Shown: piece by piece, positions 35,806 to 43,862 of the stretch
Layout of the letters: every line of letters begins with the position of its first letter
How positions within the stretch are numbered: position 1 is the first letter of the stretch
DNA from: Luteibacter sp.
GTDB taxonomy: Bacteria; Pseudomonadota; Gammaproteobacteria; Xanthomonadales; Rhodanobacteraceae
Reading direction: 5' to 3'
Assembly: GCF_009912395.1 (NCBI RefSeq)
Contig: NZ_WNDO01000006.1
Location: 62,001 to 126,000 of the forward strand
Length of the DNA: 64,000 nucleotides
Notes under the pieces: model-generated
Databases searched by the model: none
What the model was told of the DNA's origin: nothing
What the model saw: the letters and a program-made list of their open reading frames with translations, nothing else
Position numbers and translations under genes: made by a program

Positions 35806-38652
35806 ATGAAGAAACGCCTGACCCTGCTCGCCGCAGGGCTGATTTCCCTGGTAGGCGGCGCGTCCGCCGCCGACGGCGCCGCCACCCTTCCCGATATCCC
35901 CTTCACCCGGTTCCAGTTGCCCAATGGCCTGACCGTGGTGGTGCACGAGGATCACAAGGCGCCCGTCGTCGCCGTCAGCATCTGGTACCACGTGGGCTCC
36001 GCCGACGAGCCGGCCGGCAAGACGGGCTTCGCGCATCTCTTCGAGCACCTGATGTTCTCCGGTTCGGAGAACCACAAGGGCACCTACTTCCAGCCGTTCG
36101 AGCTGGCCGGTGCCACCGACATGAACGGCACCACTTGGTTCGACCGCACCAACTATTTCGAGACCGTGCCGACCACGGCGCTCGACATGGCGTTGTGGAT
36201 GGAATCCGACCGCATGGGCCACCTGCTGGGCGCCATCGGCCAGCACGAGCTGGACACCCAGCGCGGCGTCGTCCAGAACGAAAAGCGCCAGGGCGAGAAC
36301 CAGCCCTACGGTCGCGTCGACGAGAACGTGCTGGTCAACACGTATCCGGCAAACCATCCGTACCACCACGACACCATCGGCTCCATGGCCGACCTCGACG
36401 CGGCCTCGCTCGCCGACGTGAAGAAGTGGTTCCACGACTACTACGGCGCCGCCAACACCACCCTGGTGCTGGCCGGCGACATCACCGTCGAGCAGGCCCG
36501 CGCGAAGGCACAAAAGTACTTCGGCGACATTCCGGCGGGCCCGCCGGTGCCGCGCCAGCAGCCGTGGATCACCCCGCTGGCCACGTCCACTCGTGGCGTA
36601 CAGCATGATCAGGTCGCGCAGCCGCGCGTGATTCGCACCTGGATCGCCCCGCAGCTGGGCACCGACGATTCGGTGCAGCTCGACCTCGCCACCACGGTGC
36701 TTGGCGGCGGCAAGTCGTCGCGCCTGTACCAGCGCCTGGTCTACAAGGACAAGCTCGCCGACGACGTGAGCATCAGCGTCTCGCCGTTCGCACTGGCGAG
36801 CCAGTTGCAGCTGTCCATCGACGTAAAGGAAGGCGTGGATCCCGCCAAGGCCGAAGCCGCGGCTGCCGAGGTGATCGCCGATTTCCTCGCCAAGGGCCCC
36901 ACCGAGGACGAACTGGAGCGTGCGAAGGTCAGCGGCCTCGCCGGCTTCGTGCGCGCGCTGGAGAAGGTCGGTGGATCGGGCAAGGCGGCGATCCTCGCCG
37001 AGGGCCAGGTCTACCGTAACGATCCGGCCGCCTACCGCAAGGATCTGGAGCGTGCCCAGCAGGCCACGGTGGCCTCGGTGCTCGCCGCGTCCAAGCAGTG
37101 GCTCGGCAAGGGCAACTACACGTTGACCGTGTTGCCCGCACCCGCCGGCTTCGATCCGGTCGCCGAGGACAAGGCCGTGAAGGGTCTTGGCGACGCCGCC
37201 GGCCGTCCGAAGGCCGTGCTTCCCGCCGCGAAGACCTATACGGCGGGGGCCTCCGACGTGGATCGCGCCAAGGGCGTGCCCACGGTCGCCAGCTTCCCCG
37301 ACCTGTCGTTCCCGAAACTCCAGCGCGGCAAGCTGAAGAACGGCATCGAGGTGGTGCTGGCCGAGCGCCACACCGTGCCGGTCACGCAGATCCAGCTGTT
37401 GTTCGACGCCGGCTACGCCGCCGACCAGGGCCGCAAGCTCGGCACGGCCAGCTTCACCTCGGCGCTGCTCAACGAGAGCACCACCGATCTCGATTCGGTG
37501 GAGGTTTCCCGGCGCAAGGAGCGCCTTGGCGCCATCATCGGTTCGAGCTGCTCGCTCGACACCTGCTCGGTGGCGCTCAACGCGCTCAACAGCGAACTGC
37601 AGCCCTCGCTCGAACTGTTTGCCGATGTCGTGCGCCATCCGGCGTTCAAGACCGACGACATCGAGCGCGTGCGCGGCCAGTGGATCGCAGGGATCGCTCA
37701 GGAAAAGACCGAGCCGACCAGCCTCGCGTTGCGCGCGCTGCCGCCGCTGCTCTACGGCAAGCAGCATGCCTACGGCATCCCGTTCACCGGTAGCGGCAAC
37801 GAAAAGGCCATCGCCTCGCTCACGGGCGACGACCTTGCCGCCTTCCAGCGCGACTACCTGCGTCCGGACAACGCGCGCATCCTCGTCGCGGGCGACACCA
37901 CGCTGGAAGCGATCCTGCCCCGTCTCGACGCGGTGTTCGGCGACTGGAAGGCACCCGCCGGTGCCATCCCGAAGAAGAACATCGGCGAGGTCGCCGCGCA
38001 GGCGAAGCCGCGTGTGTTCCTGATCCATCGTCCGGACGCCCCGCAGTCGCTCATCCTCGCGGGCCTGCTGGCGCCGCCGACCAAGGCGAAGGATGCGCTC
38101 GACCTGGGCATCGCCAACGGTGCGTTCGGCGGCACCTTCACCTCGCGCCTCAACATGAATCTGCGCGAGGAGAAGCGTTGGGCATACGGTGCGGGCAGCA
38201 TGCTGTCGGATGCGAAGGGCCAGCGTCCGATGCTGATCTACGCACCGGTGCAAACGGACAAGACCGCCGAGTCGGCTGCGGAGATCCTCAAGGAAGCGAA
38301 GGCCGTCATCGGTTCGAAGCCGCTCACCGACCAGGAGATCGCGAAGATCCGCTCGCAGCGCGTGCGCGCCCTGCCGGGTAGCTTCGAGACCACCTCGTCC
38401 GTGTTGGGCGCGATGTCGAGCATCGTGATCTACGACCGCCCGGACGACTACGTGCAGACGCTCAAGTCGCGCATCGACGCGGTGGATCGCTCGGCGGCCG
38501 AACGCGCGCTGTCGGCGGTGATCCATCCGGACGCGCTCACCTGGGTGATCGTCGGCGACCTGCGCAAGATCGAAGCCCCGGTTCGTGCCCTGAACCTGGG
38601 CGAGATCCAGGTGATCGACGCCGACGGCGAGCCGGTGAAGCAGGCGAAGTGA
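35806..38652 (+). CDS. M16 family zinc metallopeptidase, two-domain (pitrilysin-like)
   Basis: 948 residues with a signal peptide (MKKRLTLLAAGLISLVGGASA), so periplasmic. The N-terminal M16 unit has the inverted zinc motif HLFEH in GFAHLFEHLMFSG, with the downstream Glu in GVVQNEKRQGENQPYGR. A second M16 unit (from LKNGIEVVLAERHTVPV) lacks the HxxEH and contains the SRLNMNLREEKRWAYGAG substrate-binding block. Such proteins degrade small peptides. The ATG at 35806 follows GAGGA by 6 nt. It stands alone. Confidence 0.93.
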   Translation: MKKRLTLLAAGLISLVGGASAADGAATLPDIPFTRFQLPNGLTVVVHEDHKAPVVAVSIWYHVGSADEPAGKTGFAHLFEHLMFSGSENHKGTYFQPFELAGATDMNGTTWFDRTNYFETVPTTALDMALWMESDRMGHLLGAIGQHELDTQRGVVQNEKRQGENQPYGRVDENVLVNTYPANHPYHHDTIGSMADLDAASLADVKKWFHDYYGAANTTLVLAGDITVEQARAKAQKYFGDIPAGPPVPRQQPWITPLATSTRGVQHDQVAQPRVIRTWIAPQLGTDDSVQLDLATTVLGGGKSSRLYQRLVYKDKLADDVSISVSPFALASQLQLSIDVKEGVDPAKAEAAAAEVIADFLAKGPTEDELERAKVSGLAGFVRALEKVGGSGKAAILAEGQVYRNDPAAYRKDLERAQQATVASVLAASKQWLGKGNYTLTVLPAPAGFDPVAEDKAVKGLGDAAGRPKAVLPAAKTYTAGASDVDRAKGVPTVASFPDLSFPKLQRGKLKNGIEVVLAERHTVPVTQIQLLFDAGYAADQGRKLGTASFTSALLNESTTDLDSVEVSRRKERLGAIIGSSCSLDTCSVALNALNSELQPSLELFADVVRHPAFKTDDIERVRGQWIAGIAQEKTEPTSLALRALPPLLYGKQHAYGIPFTGSGNEKAIASLTGDDLAAFQRDYLRPDNARILVAGDTTLEAILPRLDAVFGDWKAPAGAIPKKNIGEVAAQAKPRVFLIHRPDAPQSLILAGLLAPPTKAKDALDLGIANGAFGGTFTSRLNMNLREEKRWAYGAGSMLSDAKGQRPMLIYAPVQTDKTAESAAEILKEAKAVIGSKPLTDQEIAKIRSQRVRALPGSFETTSSVLGAMSSIVIYDRPDDYVQTLKSRIDAVDRSAAERALSAVIHPDALTWVIVGDLRKIEAPVRALNLGEIQVIDADGEPVKQAK

Positions 38653-38659
38653 CGTCCCC

Positions 38660-38697
38660 AGCCATGGGCACGATCGAATCAGATCGCGCCCATGGCT
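38660..38697 (+). terminator. Hairpin after the M16 peptidase gene
   Basis: AGCCATGGGC and GCCCATGGCT form perfect 10-bp arms, with inner CGATC/GATCG extending the stem. No T-run follows, so it may be a stability hairpin rather than an intrinsic terminator. Confidence 0.55.
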
Positions 38698-38743
38698 TCA
38701 TCCGGCTAGGATAGCCGCCGACCGTGATATCCGGAGTTCCTCA

Positions 38744-39151
38744 ATGCGTAAGGCCATCGTCCTCATCCTTCCCCTCGCCCTGTCCGCCTGCTCGTGGGGC
38801 ATCAAGCTCGACGACGCCGCGCGCAACGTGCGCACCGCATGGAACGGCGACGTGTCCGGATGCCGGGAACAGGGCAAGCTCTCGGTGTCGGTGATGAACC
38901 GCGTCGGCCCGGTCGATCGCAGCGACCTCAAGGTGCGCGACGAACTCGAAGTGCTGGCCCGCAACGAAGCGGCCAAGATGGGTGCCGACACCGTGAAACC
39001 GGCCGGCGATCCGAAGGAAGGCTCGCAGGACTGGCTCGCCTATTCCTGTGGCGCCCGCGCTCCGTCCTCCGCCGCACGCAGCGCCCCGGCGCCGACGCCG
39101 GCCCCGCAGGGCAACGCGCAAGGCGGCTTCGAAACCGTCCCCCTCAAATAA
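38744..39151 (+). CDS. DUF4156-type lipoprotein
   Basis: 135 residues. A lipoprotein signal peptide ends in the lipobox LSAC (MRKAIVLILPLALSAC). The folded part (VRTAWNGDVSGCREQGKLSVSV, ELEVLARNEAAKMGADTV, WLAYSCG) matches DUF4156 proteins, with two further Cys that may pair. A Pro/Ala-rich tail (APAPTPAPQ) ends the protein. It is probably outer-membrane anchored; role unknown. Confidence 0.8.
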   Translation: MRKAIVLILPLALSACSWGIKLDDAARNVRTAWNGDVSGCREQGKLSVSVMNRVGPVDRSDLKVRDELEVLARNEAAKMGADTVKPAGDPKEGSQDWLAYSCGARAPSSAARSAPAPTPAPQGNAQGGFETVPLK

Positions 39152-39160
39152 AACGACCTT

Positions 39161-39251
39161 GTAGGAGCGCGCTTGCGCGCGATGGGTGCTCGCGATACGG
39201 CCCAGACCAGGCCACATAGCAACCCCGAATCGCGCGCAAGCGCGCTCCTAC
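39161..39251. repeat. REP doublet with long spacer
   Basis: Inverted REP units at 39161-39183 and 39229-39251, separated by 45 bp, the widest spacing among the copies here. They lie between the convergent lipoprotein and LysR-type genes. Confidence 0.9.
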
Positions 39252-39266
39252 AAGGGTCTGCATCGT

Positions 39267-40184
39267 TCACGACGCGCGCACGCCCAACGCATCGCGCGTC
39301 GCGAACACCGTCGACAGCCAGTCGATGAACACGCGCACGCGGGGCGACAACTGCCGGCTGTGCGGATAGAGCAGCGATACGGGTGAAGGCGTGGGTGGAT
39401 ACCCAGGCAGCAGGCGCACCAGCCGCCCTTCCTCGATGTACTTCGCCACGTGGTACAGCGGCACCTGCACGATACCCAACCCCAGCAAGGCGAGATCGGT
39501 ATTGGTCTCCGCGCCGGTCACCGTCACGGTGGACGGCAGCGTCACGTAGCGCACCTCGTCGCCCTCCATGAATTCCAACGGGATCGTCGCGCCGGTGGCC
39601 GACGAGAGAAAGCCGATGGCGATGTGGCCGTCGAGGTCGTCGGGCGAGACGGGCATGCCGTGCCGCGCCACATAGGCGGGGCTGGCGCAGGTCACCTCGT
39701 CGAGCATCGCGATGCGCCGGCCCACCATGGTGCTGTCGCTCAGCTCGCCCACGCGCAGCACGCAATCCACGCCTTCCCGGACCAGGTCGACCCAACGGTC
39801 GCCTTCGCCGATATGGACGCGCAGGTCCGGATAAAGGGCGAGGAAGTCCGGTAGACCCGGCAGCACGAAGGTGCGCGCCAGCGTGCCCTGCATGTCCACG
39901 CGCAACAGGCCCGACGGCCGCGCGTCGGTGAAGGCGCCCTCGGCGTCTTCCACCTCGGCGAGGATCGCCACGCAGCGGCGGTGATAGGCCTCGCCGTCTA
40001 GCGTCGGGCTGACCTGGCGCGTGGTGCGCTGGAGCAGGCGCACGCCAAGGCGGGCCTCCAGCCGCTTGATCGCCTGGGTGGCGGTGGAGCGGGGCAGGCC
40101 CAGGTCGGAGGCCGCCTGGGTGAAGCTCCGCCGCTCCACGATGCGGACGAACAGGCGCATGGTCTCGAAGCGGTCCAGGTTCAC
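39267..40184 (-). CDS. LysR-type regulator divergent from two SDR genes
   Basis: 305 residues from a GTG at 40184 (NLDRFETMRLFVRIVERRSF is the usual start of the PA-type LysR group). The winged helix is FTQAASDLGLPRSTATQAIKRLEARLGVRLL, followed by a substrate-binding domain (GLLRVDMQGTLARTFVLPGL). It is divergent from two short-chain dehydrogenases 110 bp away, which it probably controls. Confidence 0.88.
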   Translation of the reverse strand: MNLDRFETMRLFVRIVERRSFTQAASDLGLPRSTATQAIKRLEARLGVRLLQRTTRQVSPTLDGEAYHRRCVAILAEVEDAEGAFTDARPSGLLRVDMQGTLARTFVLPGLPDFLALYPDLRVHIGEGDRWVDLVREGVDCVLRVGELSDSTMVGRRIAMLDEVTCASPAYVARHGMPVSPDDLDGHIAIGFLSSATGATIPLEFMEGDEVRYVTLPSTVTVTGAETNTDLALLGLGIVQVPLYHVAKYIEEGRLVRLLPGYPPTPSPVSLLYPHSRQLSPRVRVFIDWLSTVFATRDALGVRAS

Positions 40185-40188
40185 GTTG

Positions 40189-40203
40189 TTCCACTCAATG
40201 GAA
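40189..40203. promoter_or_regulatory. TTCCA-N5-TGGAA dyad in the lysR/SDR region
   Basis: A 15-bp inverted repeat directly upstream of the LysR-type start and in the divergent promoter region. LysR regulators bind T-N11-A dyads of this size, so it is a candidate operator. Confidence 0.45.
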
Positions 40204-40293
40204 TAGTGAAGCCAAATCTAAGGGGATTATCCGGTAGCTGGCAACGGCCATCCTGTTCCTGCCCAGCAATGACGCCGGTACGGAGTCCTCCCC

Positions 40294-41034
40294 ATGAACG
40301 AGCAAACCCAGAAGGTCGCCATCGTCACCGGCGCGTCGCGCGGCATCGGTGCCGCCGTCGCCCACCGCCTGGCGAAAGACGGTTTCACCGTCGTCGTGAA
40401 CTACGCCGGCAACGCCGCGGCTGCCGAGACCGTGGTGCGTGACATTGCATCGGCGGGCGGCAAGGCGATCAGCGCCCAGGCCGACGTGGCCAACCCCGCC
40501 GACGTGCGTCGTCTCTTCGATACCGTGCAGGAGGTCTACGGCGGCGTGGACGTGCTGGTGAACAACGCCGGCATCATGACGCTCTCCACCGTGGCCGACC
40601 TCACCGACGACGCGCTCGATCGCCTGCTCGACATCAACGTGAAGGGCAGCTTCCACACCATGCGTGAGGCAGCGAAGCGCCTGCGCAATGGTGGCCGCAT
40701 CGTGAACTTCTCCTCCAGCGTGGTGGCCTTGTTGCAGCCCACCTATGCGCCGTATGCCGCGACCAAGGCGGCCATCGACGCGGCCACGATGGTGCTCGCC
40801 CGTGAACTGCGCGGCCGTGGCATCACCGTCAACGCGGTGGCACCGGGTCCCACGGCCACCGAACTGTTCCTCAACGGGAAGTCCGACGAGTTGATCGACC
40901 GCCTGGCGAAGCTTTCGCCCTTGGAACGCCTCGGCACGCCCGACGACATCGCGGCCGCCGTGTCCTTCCTCGTCGGCCCGGACGGCAGCTGGATCAACGG
41001 CCAGGTCCTTCGTCCCAACGGCGGCATCGTCTGA
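40294..41034 (+). CDS. Short-chain dehydrogenase/reductase (3-ketoacyl-reductase-like)
   Basis: 246 residues, classical SDR. VTGASRGIGAAVA binds the cofactor (NADP-leaning by the following basic/Asn context), NNAGI follows, and the catalytic Ser-Tyr-Lys set is NFSSSVV plus YAPYAATKAA. VLRPNGGIV ends the fold. The substrate cannot be told from sequence. It is the first gene divergent from a LysR-type regulator; the next SDR starts 29 bp downstream. Confidence 0.9.
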   Translation: MNEQTQKVAIVTGASRGIGAAVAHRLAKDGFTVVVNYAGNAAAAETVVRDIASAGGKAISAQADVANPADVRRLFDTVQEVYGGVDVLVNNAGIMTLSTVADLTDDALDRLLDINVKGSFHTMREAAKRLRNGGRIVNFSSSVVALLQPTYAPYAATKAAIDAATMVLARELRGRGITVNAVAPGPTATELFLNGKSDELIDRLAKLSPLERLGTPDDIAAAVSFLVGPDGSWINGQVLRPNGGIV

Positions 41035-41063
41035 ACCCCTAACCCCTTCCTGGAGATCGTGTC

Positions 41064-41960
41064 ATGAAGCAAGTCATCCTCATCACCGGCGCATCCAGTG
41101 GCTTCGGCCTGCTTACCGCACGTGCGCTCGCCGAAGCCGGGCATACCGTCTACGCCAGCATGCGCGATCTCGCTGGCGCCAATGCGGAGCGTTCCCGCGA
41201 GGTGCTCGCCGAAGCCGCTCAGCGTGGCATCGACCTGCGTACCGTCGAACTCGACGTCACCTCGGAAGCCTCGGCCGATGCCGCCATCCGCACGGTGTTG
41301 GAGCGTGACGGCCGCCTGGACGTGCTGATCCACAATGCGGGACACATGGTGTTCGGTCCGGCCGAAGCCTTTACCGCCGAACAGTACGCGCGGCTCTACG
41401 ACGTGAACGTGCTCGGCACCCAGCGCGTGAATCGCGCCGCGCTGCCGACCATGCGCAAGCAGGGGCGCGGCTTGCTGGTGTGGGTGGGAAGCAGCAGCAC
41501 GCGCGGCGGCACGCCACCGTTCCTGGCGCCGTACTTCGCCGCCAAGGCCGCGATGGATGCGCCCGCGGTGAGCTATGCCGGCGAACTCACCCGCTGGGGT
41601 ATCGAGACCTCGATCATGGTGCCGGGCGCCTTCACCAAGGGCACGAATCACTTCGCGCACTCTGGCAAGCCCGAGGATGCGGCGGTGGAAGGCGAGTACA
41701 TCCAGGGCCCGTATGCCGGCATGCCGGAGAAGATTCTCCAGGGCCTCGCCGCGCTGGAGCCGGCCGATGCGGACGTGACCGAGGTGGCGCGCAAGATCGT
41801 CGAGGTGGTCGACATGCCCTTCGGCAAGCGGCCCTTCCGCGTCCATGTCGATCCGTCGCAGGACGGCGCGGAGATCGTCAATGGCGTCGCCGACCGTATG
41901 CGCAGGGAGCTGTTCTTCCGTGCGGGCTTCGACGACCTGCTGGTTCCGACGGGCGCCTGA
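41064..41960 (+). CDS. Short-chain dehydrogenase/reductase, second in operon
   Basis: 298 residues. LITGASSGFGLLTARALAEAG binds the cofactor, LIHNAGHMVFG replaces the usual NNAG, and VGSSSTRGG with YFAAKAAMD provide Ser, Tyr and Lys. Longer than the first SDR, with an extra C-terminal section (VHVDPSQDGAEIVNGVADRMR). GGAG lies before the ATG. It is co-transcribed with the upstream SDR under the divergent LysR regulator. Confidence 0.9.
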   Translation: MKQVILITGASSGFGLLTARALAEAGHTVYASMRDLAGANAERSREVLAEAAQRGIDLRTVELDVTSEASADAAIRTVLERDGRLDVLIHNAGHMVFGPAEAFTAEQYARLYDVNVLGTQRVNRAALPTMRKQGRGLLVWVGSSSTRGGTPPFLAPYFAAKAAMDAPAVSYAGELTRWGIETSIMVPGAFTKGTNHFAHSGKPEDAAVEGEYIQGPYAGMPEKILQGLAALEPADADVTEVARKIVEVVDMPFGKRPFRVHVDPSQDGAEIVNGVADRMRRELFFRAGFDDLLVPTGA

Positions 41961-42094
41961 GGCCATCGGGAATCGGACGCTGACGAGGCGATCATGGCGC
42001 CTCGTCAGGCACGTGGCATCTCGTTCCGCCCTGGTGGCATCACCGACGAAGGCTGTGTCGGGTATGGAAGACCGTTTGCGCATTTACGAGATGA

Positions 42095-42337
42095 ATGCCG
42101 ACGCTTAGCCACTACCCCATGATCAAGACGACCTTTTCGATTGCTCCAGATAACGCCACGCAATGGCGTGTACTTCGCGACGTGGATGTCGTCGCTGGTG
42201 GCCTGACGTTGGATGAGGCGTGGGACGTGGCCTTGAAGAACGCCTTGGACACGGAGGCCGCCGGCGACTCGTGTTCGATCGAATGGATAGGTTCGGCGAC
42301 CACGCTGAACATGCGGACATTCCGTGGTGACCGCTGA
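42095..42337 (+). CDS. Small hypothetical protein coupled to GAF gene
   Basis: 80 residues from 42095, or 72 from an ATG at 42119 (MIKTTFSIAPDNATQWRVL); neither start has a good ribosome site. It is a soluble alpha/beta-looking protein with no recognised domain. Its stop (TGA 42335-42337) shares a base with the ATG of the next gene, so the pair is translationally coupled and the product may assist the GAF protein. Confidence 0.55.
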   Translation: MPTLSHYPMIKTTFSIAPDNATQWRVLRDVDVVAGGLTLDEAWDVALKNALDTEAAGDSCSIEWIGSATTLNMRTFRGDR

Positions 42338-43212
42338 TGTGCTCCGCCGAACGTCAGGGCTGGGAAGGCATGCGTTCTCTCCAGACAGCGGGTGCGCTTG
42401 GTCAGTGCTTGATCGATCTGGCACGAAGCCGGCCCGGTTGCCGGGATGCCAGCATCGTATGGGACATGGATCGTCATCTGCCGAGTGACGATTCGATGTG
42501 CGTTCGGCAATGGTGGTTCGCACCTGGATGGCGAAGCGCGCTGCCAGGTCGCCAGGCTGGCTATGTGCTGTGCGATGTGCCGAAAAGGGTGGTAATCGTC
42601 CTCTCTTTCGACGATGAGGCCGATATCGCGAGAGTCACTCGGGAGCTGTCCGGCTTCCTTGAAGCCTCGGCCCACCGCATGAGCCATCTCCTTCGCATGG
42701 AAGGCGAATGGGGTCGCGAGCACAAGGCGAGACGACTGGAGGATATGAGTCGTGTACTGAGGGCCATTGGCAACTATGCGTCGTCCAGCCTCGACATGAA
42801 AGAGATTTTTCTTGGTATCCATGCCGAGACGGGCATGATCGTTCCCGCGGATTCGATGGCCGTCGCCAGCCTGGACGGCAAGATGGGCAAGCCCGTGTAT
42901 GTGTATCGAGCCGGCTATACGGGACATGTCATCGATGAAATCGATGCTGCGTGCGAGAGCTGCGACCTGGTCGATGCACGATTAATGAGGTTCATGAATG
43001 AAGGCGTGATTGAAAGGAACATTTTCAGCGGAAGCATGGCATGCCACATAGAGCCTCAGTGGGCCGTGACAACGCTTTCACCGGCAGCGATGAGTGCCGG
43101 CATTCTGTATATGGCCGTCAGCGAAACCCCGGCCTTTTTTCATGAAGAGGATCGCCTGTTGCTGGAAGTGATCGCCGGATACGTCTCGATGGCGCTGGAA
43201 CGTCGTCGCTAA
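42337..43212 (+). CDS. GAF-domain-containing protein
   Basis: 291 residues, cytoplasmic. The N-terminal 125 residues are unrecognised (LIDLARSRPGCRDASIVWDM, KRVVIVLSFDDEADIARV). A predicted helix (WGREHKARRLEDMSRVLRAI) leads to a C-terminal GAF-like domain (MKEIFLGIHAETGMIVPADS, ILYMAVSETPAFFHEEDRLLLEVIAGYVSMALERR). There is no output domain, so it is probably a sensor or partner protein. It is convergent with the ECF sigma gene (stops overlap by 4 bp). Confidence 0.7.
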   Translation: MCSAERQGWEGMRSLQTAGALGQCLIDLARSRPGCRDASIVWDMDRHLPSDDSMCVRQWWFAPGWRSALPGRQAGYVLCDVPKRVVIVLSFDDEADIARVTRELSGFLEASAHRMSHLLRMEGEWGREHKARRLEDMSRVLRAIGNYASSSLDMKEIFLGIHAETGMIVPADSMAVASLDGKMGKPVYVYRAGYTGHVIDEIDAACESCDLVDARLMRFMNEGVIERNIFSGSMACHIEPQWAVTTLSPAAMSAGILYMAVSETPAFFHEEDRLLLEVIAGYVSMALERRR

Positions 43213-43775
43213 CCTTCGAGACTCACGAGAAGGAAGGCCCGAGCCTTCTTCCAGTAGCGCTGCACGGTTCGCTCCGTGACGCCAAGGCTTTCCGCGATCT
43301 CCCGCTCGCTGTAGCCGCCGAAATATCGCAACTCAACGACACGGGCAAGTTCCGCATCGACGTTTTCCAGCTCGGCCAGGGCATCGCTTAGCGCGACGAT
43401 CTCCGTGGCCTGTTGTATCAAGTGGCCGCTTACGGTGGCATCCAGTGAGATTTTTACCACATCACCGCCGCGTTTCTGGGCGCCTACTGTACGCGCATGG
43501 TCCACGAGTACCTGGCGCATGGCGTTGGCGAATATGCCCATGAGGTGGCTTCGATCCTTCGGGGCTAGCCGGGCATTGTAGATTCGTATATAGGTTTCAT
43601 TGACCAAGGCCGTGGTATTCATGCTTCCACCGCCGCGCCTAAGCTGGCGGCGGGCACAGGCCTTGAGGTCCTGGTAGACGATGGCGTAGGCGTGCTGAAG
43701 AGCTTGCTCATCGCCTGCCTCGATTTGACCCAGCAATACGTCCAGATCGTTCTCAGGCATTGGCGCTATCCGCAT
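43209..43775 (-). CDS. ECF RNA polymerase sigma factor (kinase-associated type)
   Basis: 188 residues. The sigma2 region (NETYIRIYNA, GIFANAMRQVLVDHARTVGAQKRGG) and sigma4 region (RVVELRYFGGYSEREIAESLGVTERTVQRYWKKARAFL) are of the Sigma70_ECF family linked to Ser/Thr kinases rather than anti-sigma factors. In Xanthomonas citri the comparable EcfK is switched on by the kinase PknS and drives type VI secretion. Here the sigma gene follows its kinase by 87 bp on the same strand. Start at 43775; 43760 is possible. Confidence 0.88.
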   Translation of the reverse strand: MRIAPMPENDLDVLLGQIEAGDEQALQHAYAIVYQDLKACARRQLRRGGGSMNTTALVNETYIRIYNARLAPKDRSHLMGIFANAMRQVLVDHARTVGAQKRGGDVVKISLDATVSGHLIQQATEIVALSDALAELENVDAELARVVELRYFGGYSEREIAESLGVTERTVQRYWKKARAFLLVSLEG

Positions 43776-43862
43776 GATGCAGGTTCAGGATTGGACACAT
43801 GACATGTGTAGATCCCCGCTGCGGGAGATAATGGATTTCTTGTCCGAGCATTGTCAATGCGC

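Noticed and set aside
35758-38526. 922-codon antisense frame opposite the M16 peptidase
   Set aside because: Shadow produced by GC-biased third positions; plus strand has the zinc motif and signal peptide.
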